Origin: Candidatus Zixiibacteriota bacterium
GTDB taxonomy: Bacteria > Zixibacteria > MSB-5A5 > GN15 > PGXB01
Assembly (NCBI GenBank): GCA_026397505.1
Contig: JAPLUR010000045.1
Location: 34,119 to 98,118, forward strand
Reading direction: 5' to 3'
DNA: 64,000 nt
Within the stretch, counting starts at the first letter, position 1, and every line of letters begins with the position of its first letter. Positions 27,707-37,432 of this stretch are shown here, piece by piece. Under the pieces are notes generated by a model. That model did no database searches and was not told where the DNA came from. It saw only the letters and a list, made by a program, of their open reading frames with translations. The translations under genes were made by a program, and so were the position numbers.

Positions 27707-28426
27707 TCAGTTTTCACCGCCGGGGGCCGCCGACTCTAATTGACGCCATTTGGCCCTGATAGCCTCGTCACAGATTTTTACCGCCGAATCGACATCAATA
27801 TTGGTGGTATTGACGACCAGATCATAGGCGCTCGAATCATTGATATCACGTCGGAAAGTGGTTCTGATAAACTCGGTCTGCGTCCGGTCATTCCTGATAA
27901 TTTCATCTCTGGCGTCATTGGGAGACAACTTCTCATATCGCTGCAAATTTTCGATCCGGCAGGGCAGCGCCGCTATCGTGCGCAGGCTGAAACGCCGTTC
28001 CGGCGGCAGAATGAAGTTGGCCCCGCGACCGATAACTAACACTCCACCCAGTTCCGACATGGAAAGTATCACTTTGACCAGACTCTTGGTGTAATCAGGC
28101 TGAGTGACATACTGTCCTTTAAACAACCCCTCCAGCCAGAATTCGACCGGATTGGGAACCTTTCCATCCAGCGCTTGAATTATTTTCTTCTGATAACCGG
28201 CCGACTTGCATATTTCATCGACGATCTCACGACGGAGGATTCGATAATCAAGTTGTTTTGCCAACTTCTCGGCTATGAGAAGGCCCAGGCTGCCTTTCTG
28301 CCGACTAAACGTCACAATCGGACGAATTCGCAAACCGGCCCCCGATTTTCCTTCAGCTTCCCGCTGAAGCCGTTCTTTTTCCCAGACCTTAAACTGGCTG
28401 GCAATAATCGCCTCGATAGAGCGCAT
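27707..28426 (-). CDS. Cytidylate kinase-like family protein
   Basis: A 239-residue P-loop nucleoside-kinase-fold protein of the cytidylate_kin2 type. VTFSRQKGSLGLLIAEKLA (about residues 38-56) replaces the canonical GxxGxGK loop, and LVIGRGANFIL (about 130), RDEII RND and FRRDINDSSAYDLVVNT (about 190) are typical. These proteins lack the exact CMK P-loop, so true CMP kinase activity is uncertain. I chose ATG 28426, which has AGGAG five bases upstream, over an open frame reaching 28477. It diverges from gatE. Confidence 0.8.
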   Translation of the reverse strand: MRSIEAIIASQFKVWEKERLQREAEGKSGAGLRIRPIVTFSRQKGSLGLLIAEKLAKQLDYRILRREIVDEICKSAGYQKKIIQALDGKVPNPVEFWLEGLFKGQYVTQPDYTKSLVKVILSMSELGGVLVIGRGANFILPPERRFSLRTIAALPCRIENLQRYEKLSPNDARDEIIRNDRTQTEFIRTTFRRDINDSSAYDLVVNTTNIDVDSAVKICDEAIRAKWRQLESAAPGGEN

Positions 28427-28588
28427 ATATCTCCTGTGAATTACATTTAAATAGCATCTTTTTATTATGTCTGTCAATCCAATTATGGCTCACCATTAGA
28501 ACTTGCCTCCAATTCATTACCTGCTGAAGTGACGGTTCCAGCAAAAATCCCTTTATTTTTCCCCATTCTGGTATATATTGGGGGCGAA

Positions 28589-30502
28589 ATGGTCAACTAT
28601 GGAATCGACATAGAGGATAATTCTCTCTTTGAATCCCTGGGGTTCAAATGCGGGCTGGAAATCCATCAGCAAGTAGCCACCGAAAAGAAACTGTTCTGCC
28701 ATTGTCCGGTCGGCCTGACCAAGAGGAAATATGATGCTGAGATTCTGCGCCATATGCGCCCGACCCTGTCGGAACTGGGCGAGTATGACGGCACCGCCCT
28801 GATGGAATTCAAGACCAAGAAGGAAGTCATCTACCGTCTCTATCGAGATCGCACCTGCACTTACGAGATGGATGATACCCCGCCCTTTCTGGTCAATCAG
28901 CAGGCGGTCGATTTCGCTATTCAACTGGCCCTTCTTTTCAATTGCAGAATTGTCGATGAGATTCATGTCATAAGAAAACAGTATCTGGACGGTTCCATCC
29001 CGACCGGTTTCCAGAGAACCATGATTATCGGGGTTGACGGCTGGATGCCGTATAAGGACCGAAAAATCACTGTCAGTCAGGTCAATCTGGAAGAAGAGGC
29101 CTGCCGTGAGGTCTCCGATATCGGGCATCGGATTACTTATGCCACCGACCGCCTCTCGATACCGCTGGTTGAAATTATTACCGGATCCGATATGCGAAAT
29201 CCGACCGAGGCGGCTGAGGTTTGCCGACTGCTGGGAAATTCAATGAAGATTACCGGGCTGGTGCGGCGCGGCATCGGCACCGTTCGGCAGGATGTCAATG
29301 TTTCCATCACCGGCGGTACCCGGGTCGAGATCAAAGGGGTCTATAAAGTCGGCAATATCAAACCTCTGACTGCTATCGAGGCGCTTCGCCAGAAGGGATT
29401 GCTGGAATTAAAGAAGCTCTTCCCGAGCCGCTTTGGGACAGCAGAAAAGATTGCCTATGCCGAAAGCAATCTTACCCCCATGTTCAGCGGCACTAACAAT
29501 CTAATCGGCCATCGGCTCGAAAGTGATACGCCCCTAAAAGTGGTCGGTCTCTATCTGCCGGATATGGCCGACATCATCAATTTCCCCCTGCAGCCAAACT
29601 GGGATTTCGGTTCGGAATTGGGCGGAAGAGTGCGGGTCATCGCCTGTATCGACAGCAAACCCAACCTCTTTTTCTATTCCCGGAGAGATAAATATGACAT
29701 TCCGGAGCAAATCTGGAATGAAATCCGCGGCATATGGAATATCGGTTCCAATGACGATATCGTGGTTATCTGCGGGCCATCCGCCGATGTTGTCACGGCC
29801 ATAAACGAAATCAAGATTCGGATATCGGAACTGGCGGGCGGTGTAGTCAATGAAACCCGCCAGGATATGAAAGACGGCACCACCGATTTTGAGAGAATTC
29901 TCCCCGGCCCCGATAGAATGTACCCCGATACCGACCATCCTCCGGTCAGAATTGCCGCCGAAAGAGTGGCCGAAGACAGAAAGAAAGTGGGCGAACCGCT
30001 CTGGGAGAAACAGCGTCGCTGGTCACAAATGGGGCTGGGTCCGGAATTGGTCGCCGCTTTGTCATTATCTCCCTCTGCCGAGCTTTTTGAACGTCTGGCG
30101 GCCGAGAAATCTATCAATGTCAGGAAAGCGGCGCATATCTGTACCGGTCTGATGACCGGCCTCAGAAGAAGAGGTTATCGGTTTGCCCAAGACAGTCAGG
30201 GTAAAATCTATCAAATCATCCTATCTGCTCTGCGGCAAGATTGGCCCTATGGGCGATTGAAAGAGGCGCTCGTTGCTCTGGCCTCGAATGAATCTATTCC
30301 TGAGAGTCAGGTCAAGGAGCCGGACGAAGCGATATTCGAGAAGTCCTGGCGCGAAGCCGAAAAAGCTTTCATTCCTTCCAAGAATGATACCGATCATGAG
30401 AAGTTCCGCCGTTTCATTATCGGGCGGTTACTGGAGAAATACCCCGCTGCCACGAGGCAAATTCTCGAGCGAGTCAGCCGGAAACTGGCTGTCGTAAAAT
30501 AG
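28589..30502 (+). CDS. gatE: Archaeal-type Glu-tRNA(Gln) amidotransferase subunit E
   Basis: In archaea GatE pairs with the GatD amidase to turn Glu-tRNA(Gln) into Gln-tRNA(Gln). The 637-residue product has the archaeal layout: the kinase-like core with GLEIHQQ (22-28) and KLFCHCP; paired motifs DGSIPTGFQR and EEEACREV; an AspRS/GAD-type insert at about 320-420 that bacterial GatB lacks; ETRQDMKDGTTDF and LPGPDRMYPDTDHPP (about 437), an archaeal GatE signature; then the helical YqeY-like tail. I prefer ATG 28589 to the upstream GTG 28529 because it starts close to the conserved region and has a G-rich site. No gatD, gatA or gatC lies in the window. Confidence 0.87.
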   Translation: MVNYGIDIEDNSLFESLGFKCGLEIHQQVATEKKLFCHCPVGLTKRKYDAEILRHMRPTLSELGEYDGTALMEFKTKKEVIYRLYRDRTCTYEMDDTPPFLVNQQAVDFAIQLALLFNCRIVDEIHVIRKQYLDGSIPTGFQRTMIIGVDGWMPYKDRKITVSQVNLEEEACREVSDIGHRITYATDRLSIPLVEIITGSDMRNPTEAAEVCRLLGNSMKITGLVRRGIGTVRQDVNVSITGGTRVEIKGVYKVGNIKPLTAIEALRQKGLLELKKLFPSRFGTAEKIAYAESNLTPMFSGTNNLIGHRLESDTPLKVVGLYLPDMADIINFPLQPNWDFGSELGGRVRVIACIDSKPNLFFYSRRDKYDIPEQIWNEIRGIWNIGSNDDIVVICGPSADVVTAINEIKIRISELAGGVVNETRQDMKDGTTDFERILPGPDRMYPDTDHPPVRIAAERVAEDRKKVGEPLWEKQRRWSQMGLGPELVAALSLSPSAELFERLAAEKSINVRKAAHICTGLMTGLRRRGYRFAQDSQGKIYQIILSALRQDWPYGRLKEALVALASNESIPESQVKEPDEAIFEKSWREAEKAFIPSKNDTDHEKFRRFIIGRLLEKYPAATRQILERVSRKLAVVK

Positions 30503-30508
30503 CCCTCT

Positions 30509-31729
30509 CTATTTCTTTCTGAATAATTCCGCGAATTTTCTCGCCGAAGATCGTGAGGAAAACTGCGCCAGCGCCTTTCTATAGCCGGCCTCGGCCAGAC
30601 GTGCCCTCAAATGGCGATCTTTCAAAATCATTCCGATCGCATCAGCCAGTTTCTCAATATCATCGGGCGGTACCAAGAGCCCGGTCTGTTTATCCTCAAT
30701 AATATCGGTAATTCCCCCGGAATTCGTTCCAATGACCGCAGTACGGCAGAGCATCGCCTCGGTCAGCGCCAGGCCGAAGCCTTCCTCAATGGAATTAAGA
30801 ACCACGACGGCGGCCCGATTGTAAACTTTCCGCAATTCTTGCTGGGGTACCGGCTCCTTAATTATCGCTCTTCCCTTCAGACCGAGTTCATCTATCCTTC
30901 TGGCTAAAGACAACTTTTCCGGCCCGGTTCCATAAATTTCCAGCCTTGCTTCCGGCAGTTCTTTTGATATTGCTTTTATGGCCTCCAATAAAAATGAAAT
31001 TCTCTTCTGCCCGGTTAGCCGGGAGACCGCCACCACCAGCATCGGCTCCTTATGAACTTGCGGATCAGGATAGAAAAGGGTTTCATCGTTGGGAAGCGGC
31101 ACGACGGTGACTTTGTCGGCAGCCTCCTTGCCCAGTTTCGTTATCTTGCTCTTGAGATAGCTCGAAACGACAGTCCAGGCCTTAGCCTGTTTTATAATTG
31201 GCCGGAAGAACCGATGAATCAGCGGCATTTCGCATAAGAGCCGGATATCGGTTCCATGAGAACTTAAGATGAGTTTAATTTTGTCCTTGTACCGTTTTTT
31301 TAGGAAATGGGCAACCACGCCGTTGGGGATCACCCAATGCACCGAGACGACCGAAAGATTTTCCTTTTCGATAACCGAGCAGGCCAGATGATAGGCCGAT
31401 TTCAGAAATCGTATCAGCAGAAAAATCCTGAAGGGGTTCCGGAATAGCTGGCGATGCATCTCACCGCGGTAGGCAAAAGTCTCTTCCTCATCCTTGCCAT
31501 AGCGAAATCGGTGGATATTAATCCCCTCGATTGTTTCAGAATCAGGCAGAGTGGCATCATGCGGTGCGACCACAACCACCTCAACCCCTTCCTCTCTCAA
31601 TTGCCGGGCCAAAAGGTGCAGGAAAACCCCCGCAAAGTCCCCCTTGAAACGAATATAATTGTGGGTTAGAAAAAGAACCTTGATTGATTCCAGGTGCTGG
31701 TCACCTTCAATTTCAAGCTTGAACGACAA
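30509..31729 (-). CDS. Family 4 glycosyltransferase
   Basis: A 406-residue GT-B transferase. KVLFLTHNYIRFKGDFAGVF opens the acceptor domain, SSHGTDIRLL is near 155, VVAVSRLTGQKR near 230 starts the donor domain, and EEGFGLALTEAML near 320 supplies the EX7E motif. It is more canonical than the two GT4-like genes at 11-13.6 kb. The start is uncertain: the frame begins at TTG 31729, and the conserved fold starts about 15 residues later with no ATG between. It converges on gatE with six bases between the ends. Confidence 0.88.
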   Translation of the reverse strand: MSFKLEIEGDQHLESIKVLFLTHNYIRFKGDFAGVFLHLLARQLREEGVEVVVVAPHDATLPDSETIEGINIHRFRYGKDEEETFAYRGEMHRQLFRNPFRIFLLIRFLKSAYHLACSVIEKENLSVVSVHWVIPNGVVAHFLKKRYKDKIKLILSSHGTDIRLLCEMPLIHRFFRPIIKQAKAWTVVSSYLKSKITKLGKEAADKVTVVPLPNDETLFYPDPQVHKEPMLVVAVSRLTGQKRISFLLEAIKAISKELPEARLEIYGTGPEKLSLARRIDELGLKGRAIIKEPVPQQELRKVYNRAAVVVLNSIEEGFGLALTEAMLCRTAVIGTNSGGITDIIEDKQTGLLVPPDDIEKLADAIGMILKDRHLRARLAEAGYRKALAQFSSRSSARKFAELFRKK

Positions 31730-31962
31730 TCTTCCCTTCCCCGGGCAAACCGGTTTAATATTCCATATCGGGACTTTAATAGCGGTAATATAGGGAAGTC
31801 AAATCGTAAGGAGAATCAAAAAAAGAGGGCCATTGCGCGACTTTGCCATTTATTGGGATGAATCTTGAGCCTTTCCTGTCCGGGTGTTTTAGATTTGTCC
31901 CCGCAAATGAATTGATTATCTTTGCGGCATTGGTTTAGTGATAAGAAAATAAGGAGAATAGA

Positions 31963-33156
31963 ATGCAGAATTTTACTTTTTATCTCCCGACCAAGATAAT
32001 TTTCGGGCCGGGAGAGATTCAAAAAATCGGCATTGAGGCCAAGAATCTCGGCGAAAAAGCCATTATTATCACCGGCAAGCGATCATCTTCGGAATTCGGC
32101 ATTATCAACCGTGTCACCGATTATCTTGAAAAAGAAGGTATCGAGGCGATTGTCTTTGATAAGATCGAACCAAACCCGAGGACGACTACCATTGATGAGG
32201 CGGGTGCGCTGGCGCGAAAAAATGAATGCGATCTTGTTATCGGTCTCGGCGGCGGCTCCCCGATGGATGCCGCCAAAGGGGTGGCGGTGGCAGCCGCTGA
32301 GGGACAACCCATTTGGGACTATATTTACCATGGTCAGCCGGTGGTCAAAAAAGTCACCAGGGCGCTCCCGATTATCGAAATTCCCACTCTGGCCGCGACC
32401 GGTTCCGAGGCCGATTCCGGGGCGGTTATCACCAATTGGGAAACCCATGAGAAAACTGTCCTCGGTTCGCCGCTTCTCTTTCCGCGCGTATCCATTATCG
32501 ACCCTGAATTGACCGTCACCGTCCCCAAAGACTATACCATTGACGGCGGCATTGATATTATCTGTCATGTCATCGAGAGCTTTTTCACCGGTGATAACGA
32601 CACCCCGGTGCAGGACCGATTTTCTCTTTCGATAGTGCGGACTGTGATGGATTATCTTCCCGATGTAATAGAAGACCCCCAGGATATTAACGCCCGCGGC
32701 CAGCTCTCCTGGTGCTCGACCCTTGCTCTTTCCGGGATGATTAATTCCGGTCGGGGCGGGAATTTCCCCCTGCATGCCATGGAACATGCTCTTTCGGCAC
32801 ACTATGATATTTCTCACGGTCGGGGGCTGGCGCTGCTTCTCCCCCGCCTAATGGAATTCACCTATCCCTCGCGCCCGGCCAAGTTCGCTTTTATGGCCCG
32901 GGAGCTGTTCGGCATCGACTCCGAAAGAAAAACCGAACTGGAGCAGGCTCGCCTCGCCATTGATTGGATGATCGATTTCCTGCAGTCAGTCGGGCGATAC
33001 ATGAAAATGGAGGATGTCGGTATTAAAGATGATTCGAAATTCGAGCAGATGGCCGAAGACATACTCCGGTTATACTCGATGAATCGGCAGTATCTGAACA
33101 ATCCCAAGCCGCTTTATAGGGCTGATATAATCAAGATATTCCAGATGACGCAGTAG
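31963..33156 (+). CDS. Iron-containing alcohol dehydrogenase (butanol dehydrogenase-like)
   Basis: A 397-residue group III NAD(P)H-dependent alcohol or aldehyde reductase. FYLPTKIIFGPGEI opens the fold, GLGGGSPMDAAKG (about residue 93) is the nucleotide site, and HAMEHALSAHYDISHGRGLA (about 270-290) holds the iron-ligand histidines. A KNLGEKAIIITGK stretch also fits the BdhA/YqhD branch. AAGGAG precedes the ATG. It is followed, 88 bases later and on the same strand, by an amino-acid dehydrogenase-like gene. The substrate is not known. Confidence 0.92.
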   Translation: MQNFTFYLPTKIIFGPGEIQKIGIEAKNLGEKAIIITGKRSSSEFGIINRVTDYLEKEGIEAIVFDKIEPNPRTTTIDEAGALARKNECDLVIGLGGGSPMDAAKGVAVAAAEGQPIWDYIYHGQPVVKKVTRALPIIEIPTLAATGSEADSGAVITNWETHEKTVLGSPLLFPRVSIIDPELTVTVPKDYTIDGGIDIICHVIESFFTGDNDTPVQDRFSLSIVRTVMDYLPDVIEDPQDINARGQLSWCSTLALSGMINSGRGGNFPLHAMEHALSAHYDISHGRGLALLLPRLMEFTYPSRPAKFAFMARELFGIDSERKTELEQARLAIDWMIDFLQSVGRYMKMEDVGIKDDSKFEQMAEDILRLYSMNRQYLNNPKPLYRADIIKIFQMTQ

Positions 33157-33244
33157 GTGCATTTGTTATTGGAAGCAGAAATATCTTGCCGGAGTCATTC
33201 CTTTTCCGGTATAATAATGCCAAATCTACCAAATGGAGGATTAT

Positions 33245-34225
33245 ATGCCCCTGCTATTAACCAGAGATGATGTTATCCGTGTGCTTGATATGCCTGACTG
33301 TATGACCATGGTGGAAAAAGCCTTTGCCGAACTGGCCGCAGGAACCGCCGTTCTGCCGCTTCGAATCGGCATTACTCCGCCCGACGGTTTATCGCTCTAT
33401 ATGCCGGCCTATTTGAAAGGGATGGGGGCGCTGGCCTGCAAAGTGGTGACGGTTTATAAGAACAATCCCAAAAAATTCAATCTTCCCACAACAATCGGTA
33501 AAGTGTTGTTACAGAATCCCGAAACCGGCGAGGTAATCTGCATCATGGATGGCGGATATCTTACGGCGGTTCGAACCGGCGCTGCCAGCGGCGTGGCAAC
33601 CAAATATCTTGCCCGCGCCGATAAAGGACAGGTGGCCGGAATATTCGGCGCCGGTGTGCAGGCCAAGACTCAGCTATGGGCGGTGGCGACAGCAAGGGAA
33701 CTCGCGCGCGCTTATGTATATGATATCTCCGCCGATGCCACAAAGGCGTTTATCAAAGAGATGGAAACGAAGTTGAACCTGACCATTATCCCGGCCGAGT
33801 CGCCGGAGCAGATTCTGGCTGAGGCGAATATTATTTGTACCGCTTCATCCTCGGCCATTCCCCTGTTTGACGGCACCCTCGTGCGGCCCGGGACACATGT
33901 CAATGGTATCGGCAGTCATTCCCCCAACGCCCGCGAACTCGACACGGCCATAATTAAAAGGTCCAAAATCGTGGCCGATTCGTTTGAAGCCTGTTTGAAA
34001 GAGGCCGGAGATATCATGATTCCCATGCAGGAAGGTGCAATTGCTTCAACACACATGCACGCGGAGCTGGGCGATGTTATTCTGGGCCGCAAGCAGGGGC
34101 GGAGCAGTGATTCCGAGATTACTCTATTCAAGTCCAATGGGCTGGCGATTCAGGATGCCGCAACGGCCAAGTTGGTTTATGATAAGGCCAAGCAGGCCGG
34201 GATCGGGAAAGAGGTAGTGATTTAG
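33245..34225 (+). CDS. Ornithine cyclodeaminase / mu-crystallin family protein
   Basis: A 326-residue NAD(P)-dependent enzyme of the family that includes ornithine cyclodeaminase, archaeal-type alanine dehydrogenase and imine reductases. DGGYLTAVRTGAASGVATKY (about 100-120) carries the substrate site, and GIFGAGVQAKTQ (about 135) is the dinucleotide loop. GTHVNGIGSHSPNARELD and the late IQDAATAKLVYDKA are also typical. ATG 33245 has GGAGG five bases upstream; an ATG four codons earlier overlaps that site and is rejected. Which amino acid it acts on cannot be read from sequence. Confidence 0.88.
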   Translation: MPLLLTRDDVIRVLDMPDCMTMVEKAFAELAAGTAVLPLRIGITPPDGLSLYMPAYLKGMGALACKVVTVYKNNPKKFNLPTTIGKVLLQNPETGEVICIMDGGYLTAVRTGAASGVATKYLARADKGQVAGIFGAGVQAKTQLWAVATARELARAYVYDISADATKAFIKEMETKLNLTIIPAESPEQILAEANIICTASSSAIPLFDGTLVRPGTHVNGIGSHSPNARELDTAIIKRSKIVADSFEACLKEAGDIMIPMQEGAIASTHMHAELGDVILGRKQGRSSDSEITLFKSNGLAIQDAATAKLVYDKAKQAGIGKEVVI

Positions 34226-34329
34226 CTGATCAATGTTTTGGGGGGATCAGTGGCTCGGATGATGGAATACTGCCATCGGCAGAGACGAGAATTCCGATAT
34301 ATTTCTAAAGATATAAGATCTGGCGGAAA

Positions 34330-34350
34330 GGGGCGGGGAACTCCCGCCCC
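34330..34350 (-). terminator. GC-rich hairpin after the beta-helix gene
   Basis: An 8-base-pair stem, GGGGCGGG (34330-34337) with CCCGCCCC (34343-34350), 13 bases beyond the beta-helix gene's stop at 34364. The T-run on the minus strand is short (TTTCC), so termination may be weak or need a factor. It could also serve the convergent gene ending at 34225. Confidence 0.5.
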
Positions 34351-34363
34351 CAAAATCAATACT

Positions 34364-36253
34364 CTACTTCAACAGCACCATTTTCTTCGTCGCTTCAAAG
34401 TCACCGGCTGTGAGGCGATAGAAATATATTCCGTTCGCGGCAGATTTGCCGCCTGATACTGCCCCATCCCAGCGTGCGACATAGTATCCGCCAGGCAGAA
34501 TCTTATCTAAAATTGTCGCAACTTTCTGCCCCAGAATATTATAAATATCGAGTGCTACAGTGCACCTCCGAGGCAGACCAAACCTTATTTCTGTCATTGG
34601 ATTAAATGGATTGGGCCAATTCTGCTCCAATATATATTCCATGGGCAGTGCCTGTGTGCCATTTTCTATGATGTCATTGCAGGGACTGATATTAACGTTT
34701 ATATTGCATGTATCCGCCCCAGAAATATTGCTTGCAATTATATTATAAGTGTAACTGCCTGCTGTATCAACACTGAAACAAAGGGAATCATTGGCCCATG
34801 ATGCGCCATCAATGATGACATTGCCTGCATAATATATAGGCAACTCGATACACAGTTCGCCGCTGCACAATGCCGTGTCAATTGACAACTGCGGACAGAC
34901 AATAGCAGGCGTATCCCATCCACAACCGCCCGGTCCGCCGTGTGCGCCCATATCGTTTCTTACGGTACCCAGCGATGGTGGAAAGCACACGTCATTGTAC
35001 TGTATGTCTGGATCGCCAGCATCTATACAAGGGGAGCCTTCCACTATTCTAAAGACCGTGCTGCTTTCAAATATCGGATGCAGGTCAATGTTTCCTGTGC
35101 CTATATACCCATCCTGAACATCACTATAAGTCACCGCCGCCGTCCCATATATCTCGTTTCGAGCATTGAAGTAGAAAATAGAATTTGCTGATGTAACGAC
35201 ACTGCCTCCATTACACCAGACACCTTCATACGCATTGTGTGCGACCGTGCAATTGAACATCGCGAGAGTGCCCGAATAAATGTATATGCCCCCACCTTTG
35301 GCCTGGCCGCCCCAGACTTCGCGGGAATAAAGTGAGTCATCGGCGATTATGCAATTCTGCATTATCGCAGCGCCCGAATATATGTAGATAGCACCACCGA
35401 AAGCATCTTCTTCGGCAGTATTGGCGCCCGCATAGGCAAGATTGCGTTGGAGAATGCAGTTCTTCATGATCAAGGAATCAGAAGAGTGGTAGATGCCACC
35501 ACCAACCGCCTCGGCGCCTCTGCCTGCAGTCGGATTCAAAGAGTAACATAGATTATCTGCCACTTCACATGCAATCATATGGAGCGGACCTCCGCCACTG
35601 AAGATACCGCCCCCGGCCGCGGTCGCTGTACTGCCATACAATAAATTACGGTTATTAATAATCCTGCATTTGATGAGCGTGAGTGATCCCGTAAAATAAA
35701 CACCGCCGCCGAAAAGTCCGGTAGTCTCATTTGAATCAATGACCGTATTAGTCAGAGTCAGCGTGGAATTTACGGAATATATCCCGCCACCATAGCTCAA
35801 AGTACTGTTATTCTTAATCAAACAATTGCGCACGGTGGGCGCGCCATTATCGCAACGGATTCCACTCTGTGTTGATCCGCTGATAGCGCAATAGGCAAGC
35901 TCAGAACCCGGTACATTATAATTGAAAAATATTCCCCTCCAACCACCGCTCCCCAGGGCTTCCTTGAAAATAACTGAATCTTCCTCGGTTCCTATCGCTT
36001 TAAGTACACCCGCAACTTCAAAAACATAGTTGCCCTGAAACTCAACAAGAACGCCGGGTTCGATGGTCAACCCCGCTATGAGTATGTCACCCGTAACGCA
36101 GTACGGCGAGTTTGCCTTTGTCCAGGTGCTATTTACGATCGTACCTGAAACAAATGTACTATCGGCAATTGCCGAAGGAATGCCCGCGAAAAATAATAAT
36201 CCCGCGGCCACCATGAAGAACATTGCTTGAAAATAGCGATGATGCATAGCCAT
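34364..36253 (-). CDS. Secreted right-handed beta-helix protein with FlgD/Por-type C-terminal domain
   Basis: A 629-residue exported protein. A signal peptide ends near residue 30 (SAIADS). Residues about 95-390 contain repeated N-x-A-YGGGIY-type and CIL-type coils of a Pmp/beta-helix fold. Residues about 440-540 look Ig-like. The last 85 residues start WPNPFNP and contain DIYNILGQKV, typical of FlgD/Por (type IX-like) sorting tails. AGGAGG precedes ATG 36253; a second ATG two codons on is equally placed. Function probably surface attachment or display; no target is visible. Confidence 0.82.
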   Translation of the reverse strand: MAMHHRYFQAMFFMVAAGLLFFAGIPSAIADSTFVSGTIVNSTWTKANSPYCVTGDILIAGLTIEPGVLVEFQGNYVFEVAGVLKAIGTEEDSVIFKEALGSGGWRGIFFNYNVPGSELAYCAISGSTQSGIRCDNGAPTVRNCLIKNNSTLSYGGGIYSVNSTLTLTNTVIDSNETTGLFGGGVYFTGSLTLIKCRIINNRNLLYGSTATAAGGGIFSGGGPLHMIACEVADNLCYSLNPTAGRGAEAVGGGIYHSSDSLIMKNCILQRNLAYAGANTAEEDAFGGAIYIYSGAAIMQNCIIADDSLYSREVWGGQAKGGGIYIYSGTLAMFNCTVAHNAYEGVWCNGGSVVTSANSIFYFNARNEIYGTAAVTYSDVQDGYIGTGNIDLHPIFESSTVFRIVEGSPCIDAGDPDIQYNDVCFPPSLGTVRNDMGAHGGPGGCGWDTPAIVCPQLSIDTALCSGELCIELPIYYAGNVIIDGASWANDSLCFSVDTAGSYTYNIIASNISGADTCNINVNISPCNDIIENGTQALPMEYILEQNWPNPFNPMTEIRFGLPRRCTVALDIYNILGQKVATILDKILPGGYYVARWDGAVSGGKSAANGIYFYRLTAGDFEATKKMVLLK

Positions 36254-36330
36254 CCTCCCTCCTGTAGATTGGATTATTGCCGTCGGGCAGGCGCAGGAGA
36301 TAAAACCCGAACCCGAGGGTGCTCAACCTG

Positions 36331-36358
36331 ATATTAATAGATCTCCGACTTTTGTCAA
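36331..36358 (-). promoter_or_regulatory. Promoter of the beta-helix gene
   Basis: Minus-strand TTGACA (36353-36358), 16-base spacer, TAATAT (36331-36336). The leader to ATG 36253 is about 70 bases and includes a small GGGT/ACCC hairpin near 36305-36320. Confidence 0.6.
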
Positions 36359-36612
36359 GGCAAATTCACTTTTTTCGTGATGTTTTCTTAACCTTTCTGC
36401 TAATTATTCAATTTCGCTTAATGATTGTCTTACTTTTCTTGGTTCCAAAATCGTTGCGAGAGGGGGCCGAGTTAGCCCATCCCCCGCCTCAATGACGTCA
36501 GGCAATTTGGACACTCCTGGGCTTTAGGTTAAGTCATACTCTGCCTTATGTCAAGGATTTTTTAATGCGACCCTCTCTATTCCAAGAGTATATTTGTCTT
36601 GATTAAGAGCCA

Positions 36613-36640
36613 TTGACATTAACCACAAATTGGCTATTTT
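36613..36640 (+). promoter_or_regulatory. Candidate promoter of the GNAT gene
   Basis: TTGACA (36613-36618), 16-base spacer, TATTTT (36635-36640). It would give a leader of about 145 bases before ATG 36791. Confidence 0.4.
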
Positions 36641-36790
36641 CCCGGTGAAAGATAAGACCGATGCTCTTGGGTCTTATGAACCGACAGCTTTGGATTCCCG
36701 ACATCATTGCATAATTTTGCGAACCACCCAGGGCAGCGAGTGCTCCCTTTCTTATAAATTGAGTTCCTTATTCAAGGAGAAGCACGAAGC

Positions 36791-37294
36791 ATGATCAAAA
36801 TCAGGCATATCAGGGAGGAGGACGCCGAGGCGTTCCTGGCCATGATACAGATGCTTGATAATGAAACCAGGTTCATGATGTACGAACCGGGCGAGAGAAG
36901 AGCAACGGTCGAAACCATGCGCGAGAAAATCCGCAATATTCTTGCAAAAGAAAATCAGACCGTTTTTGTGGCCGAGGATGACAACTGGATTATCGGTTTT
37001 CTTCAGGCCATGGGCGGGGAACCCCGAAGAATTCGGCACCGGGTTTATATCGTGCTCGGAATCATCAGGGAATTTTGGGGCCGCGGCGTCGGGAAAAACC
37101 TCTTTCTGGAAATGGAGAAATGGGCCCGCGAAAAGGGGATGCACCGCCTGGAGTTGACCGTCATGGCCGACAATGAGCGGGGAATTCGGCTTTATCAGAA
37201 AATGGGTTTTGAAATCGAGGGGATGAGGAAGCATTCTCTTCTGGTTGACGGCGAATATGTCGATGAGTTCACCATGTACAAATTGCTCGACTGA
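36791..37294 (+). CDS. GNAT family N-acetyltransferase
   Basis: A 167-residue single-domain acetyltransferase. The acetyl-CoA loop is EFWGRGVGKNLF (about residues 92-103), followed by LELTVMADNERGIRLYQKMGF (about 119-139), which resembles RimI/Speg-like enzymes. KHSLLVDGEYVDEFTMYKLL closes the fold. An AAGGAG site precedes the ATG. It appears monocistronic, with its own promoter. The substrate is not identifiable. Confidence 0.88.
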   Translation: MIKIRHIREEDAEAFLAMIQMLDNETRFMMYEPGERRATVETMREKIRNILAKENQTVFVAEDDNWIIGFLQAMGGEPRRIRHRVYIVLGIIREFWGRGVGKNLFLEMEKWAREKGMHRLELTVMADNERGIRLYQKMGFEIEGMRKHSLLVDGEYVDEFTMYKLLD

Positions 37295-37333
37295 AGGCCG
37301 GCATTCCGGATCCGCTGTTTCTATAAAAATACC

Positions 37334-37362
37334 TTGACATTAGCCGTAAAAAGACTGACTAT
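37334..37362 (+). promoter_or_regulatory. Candidate promoter of the barrel-protein gene
   Basis: TTGACA (37334-37339), 17 bases, GACTAT (37357-37362). Leader of about 65 bases to ATG 37433. Confidence 0.45.
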
Positions 37363-37432
37363 GATAGACAAATGACTAATCGATTAATTGTATTTTGGCA
37401 AATAATCAAATCAACATGAGGGAGGAAGTAAC

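Larger units (their letters stand above)
36254..36790. other. Divergent intergenic region with promoters
   Basis: No gene. Besides the promoter for the beta-helix gene it holds a second minus-strand candidate near 36552 (TTGACA, 17 bases, TAACCT), the plus-strand promoter at 36613-36640, and an 8-base-pair hairpin, ATAAGACC (36652-36659) with GGTCTTAT, without a T-run. The GC-rich stretch at 36460-36530 is unexplained. Confidence 0.45.

Noticed and set aside
28529..28588. Upstream GTG start of gatE adding 20 residues
   Set aside because: The extra residues are hydrophobic and unlike GatE N-termini; ATG 28589 fits better.
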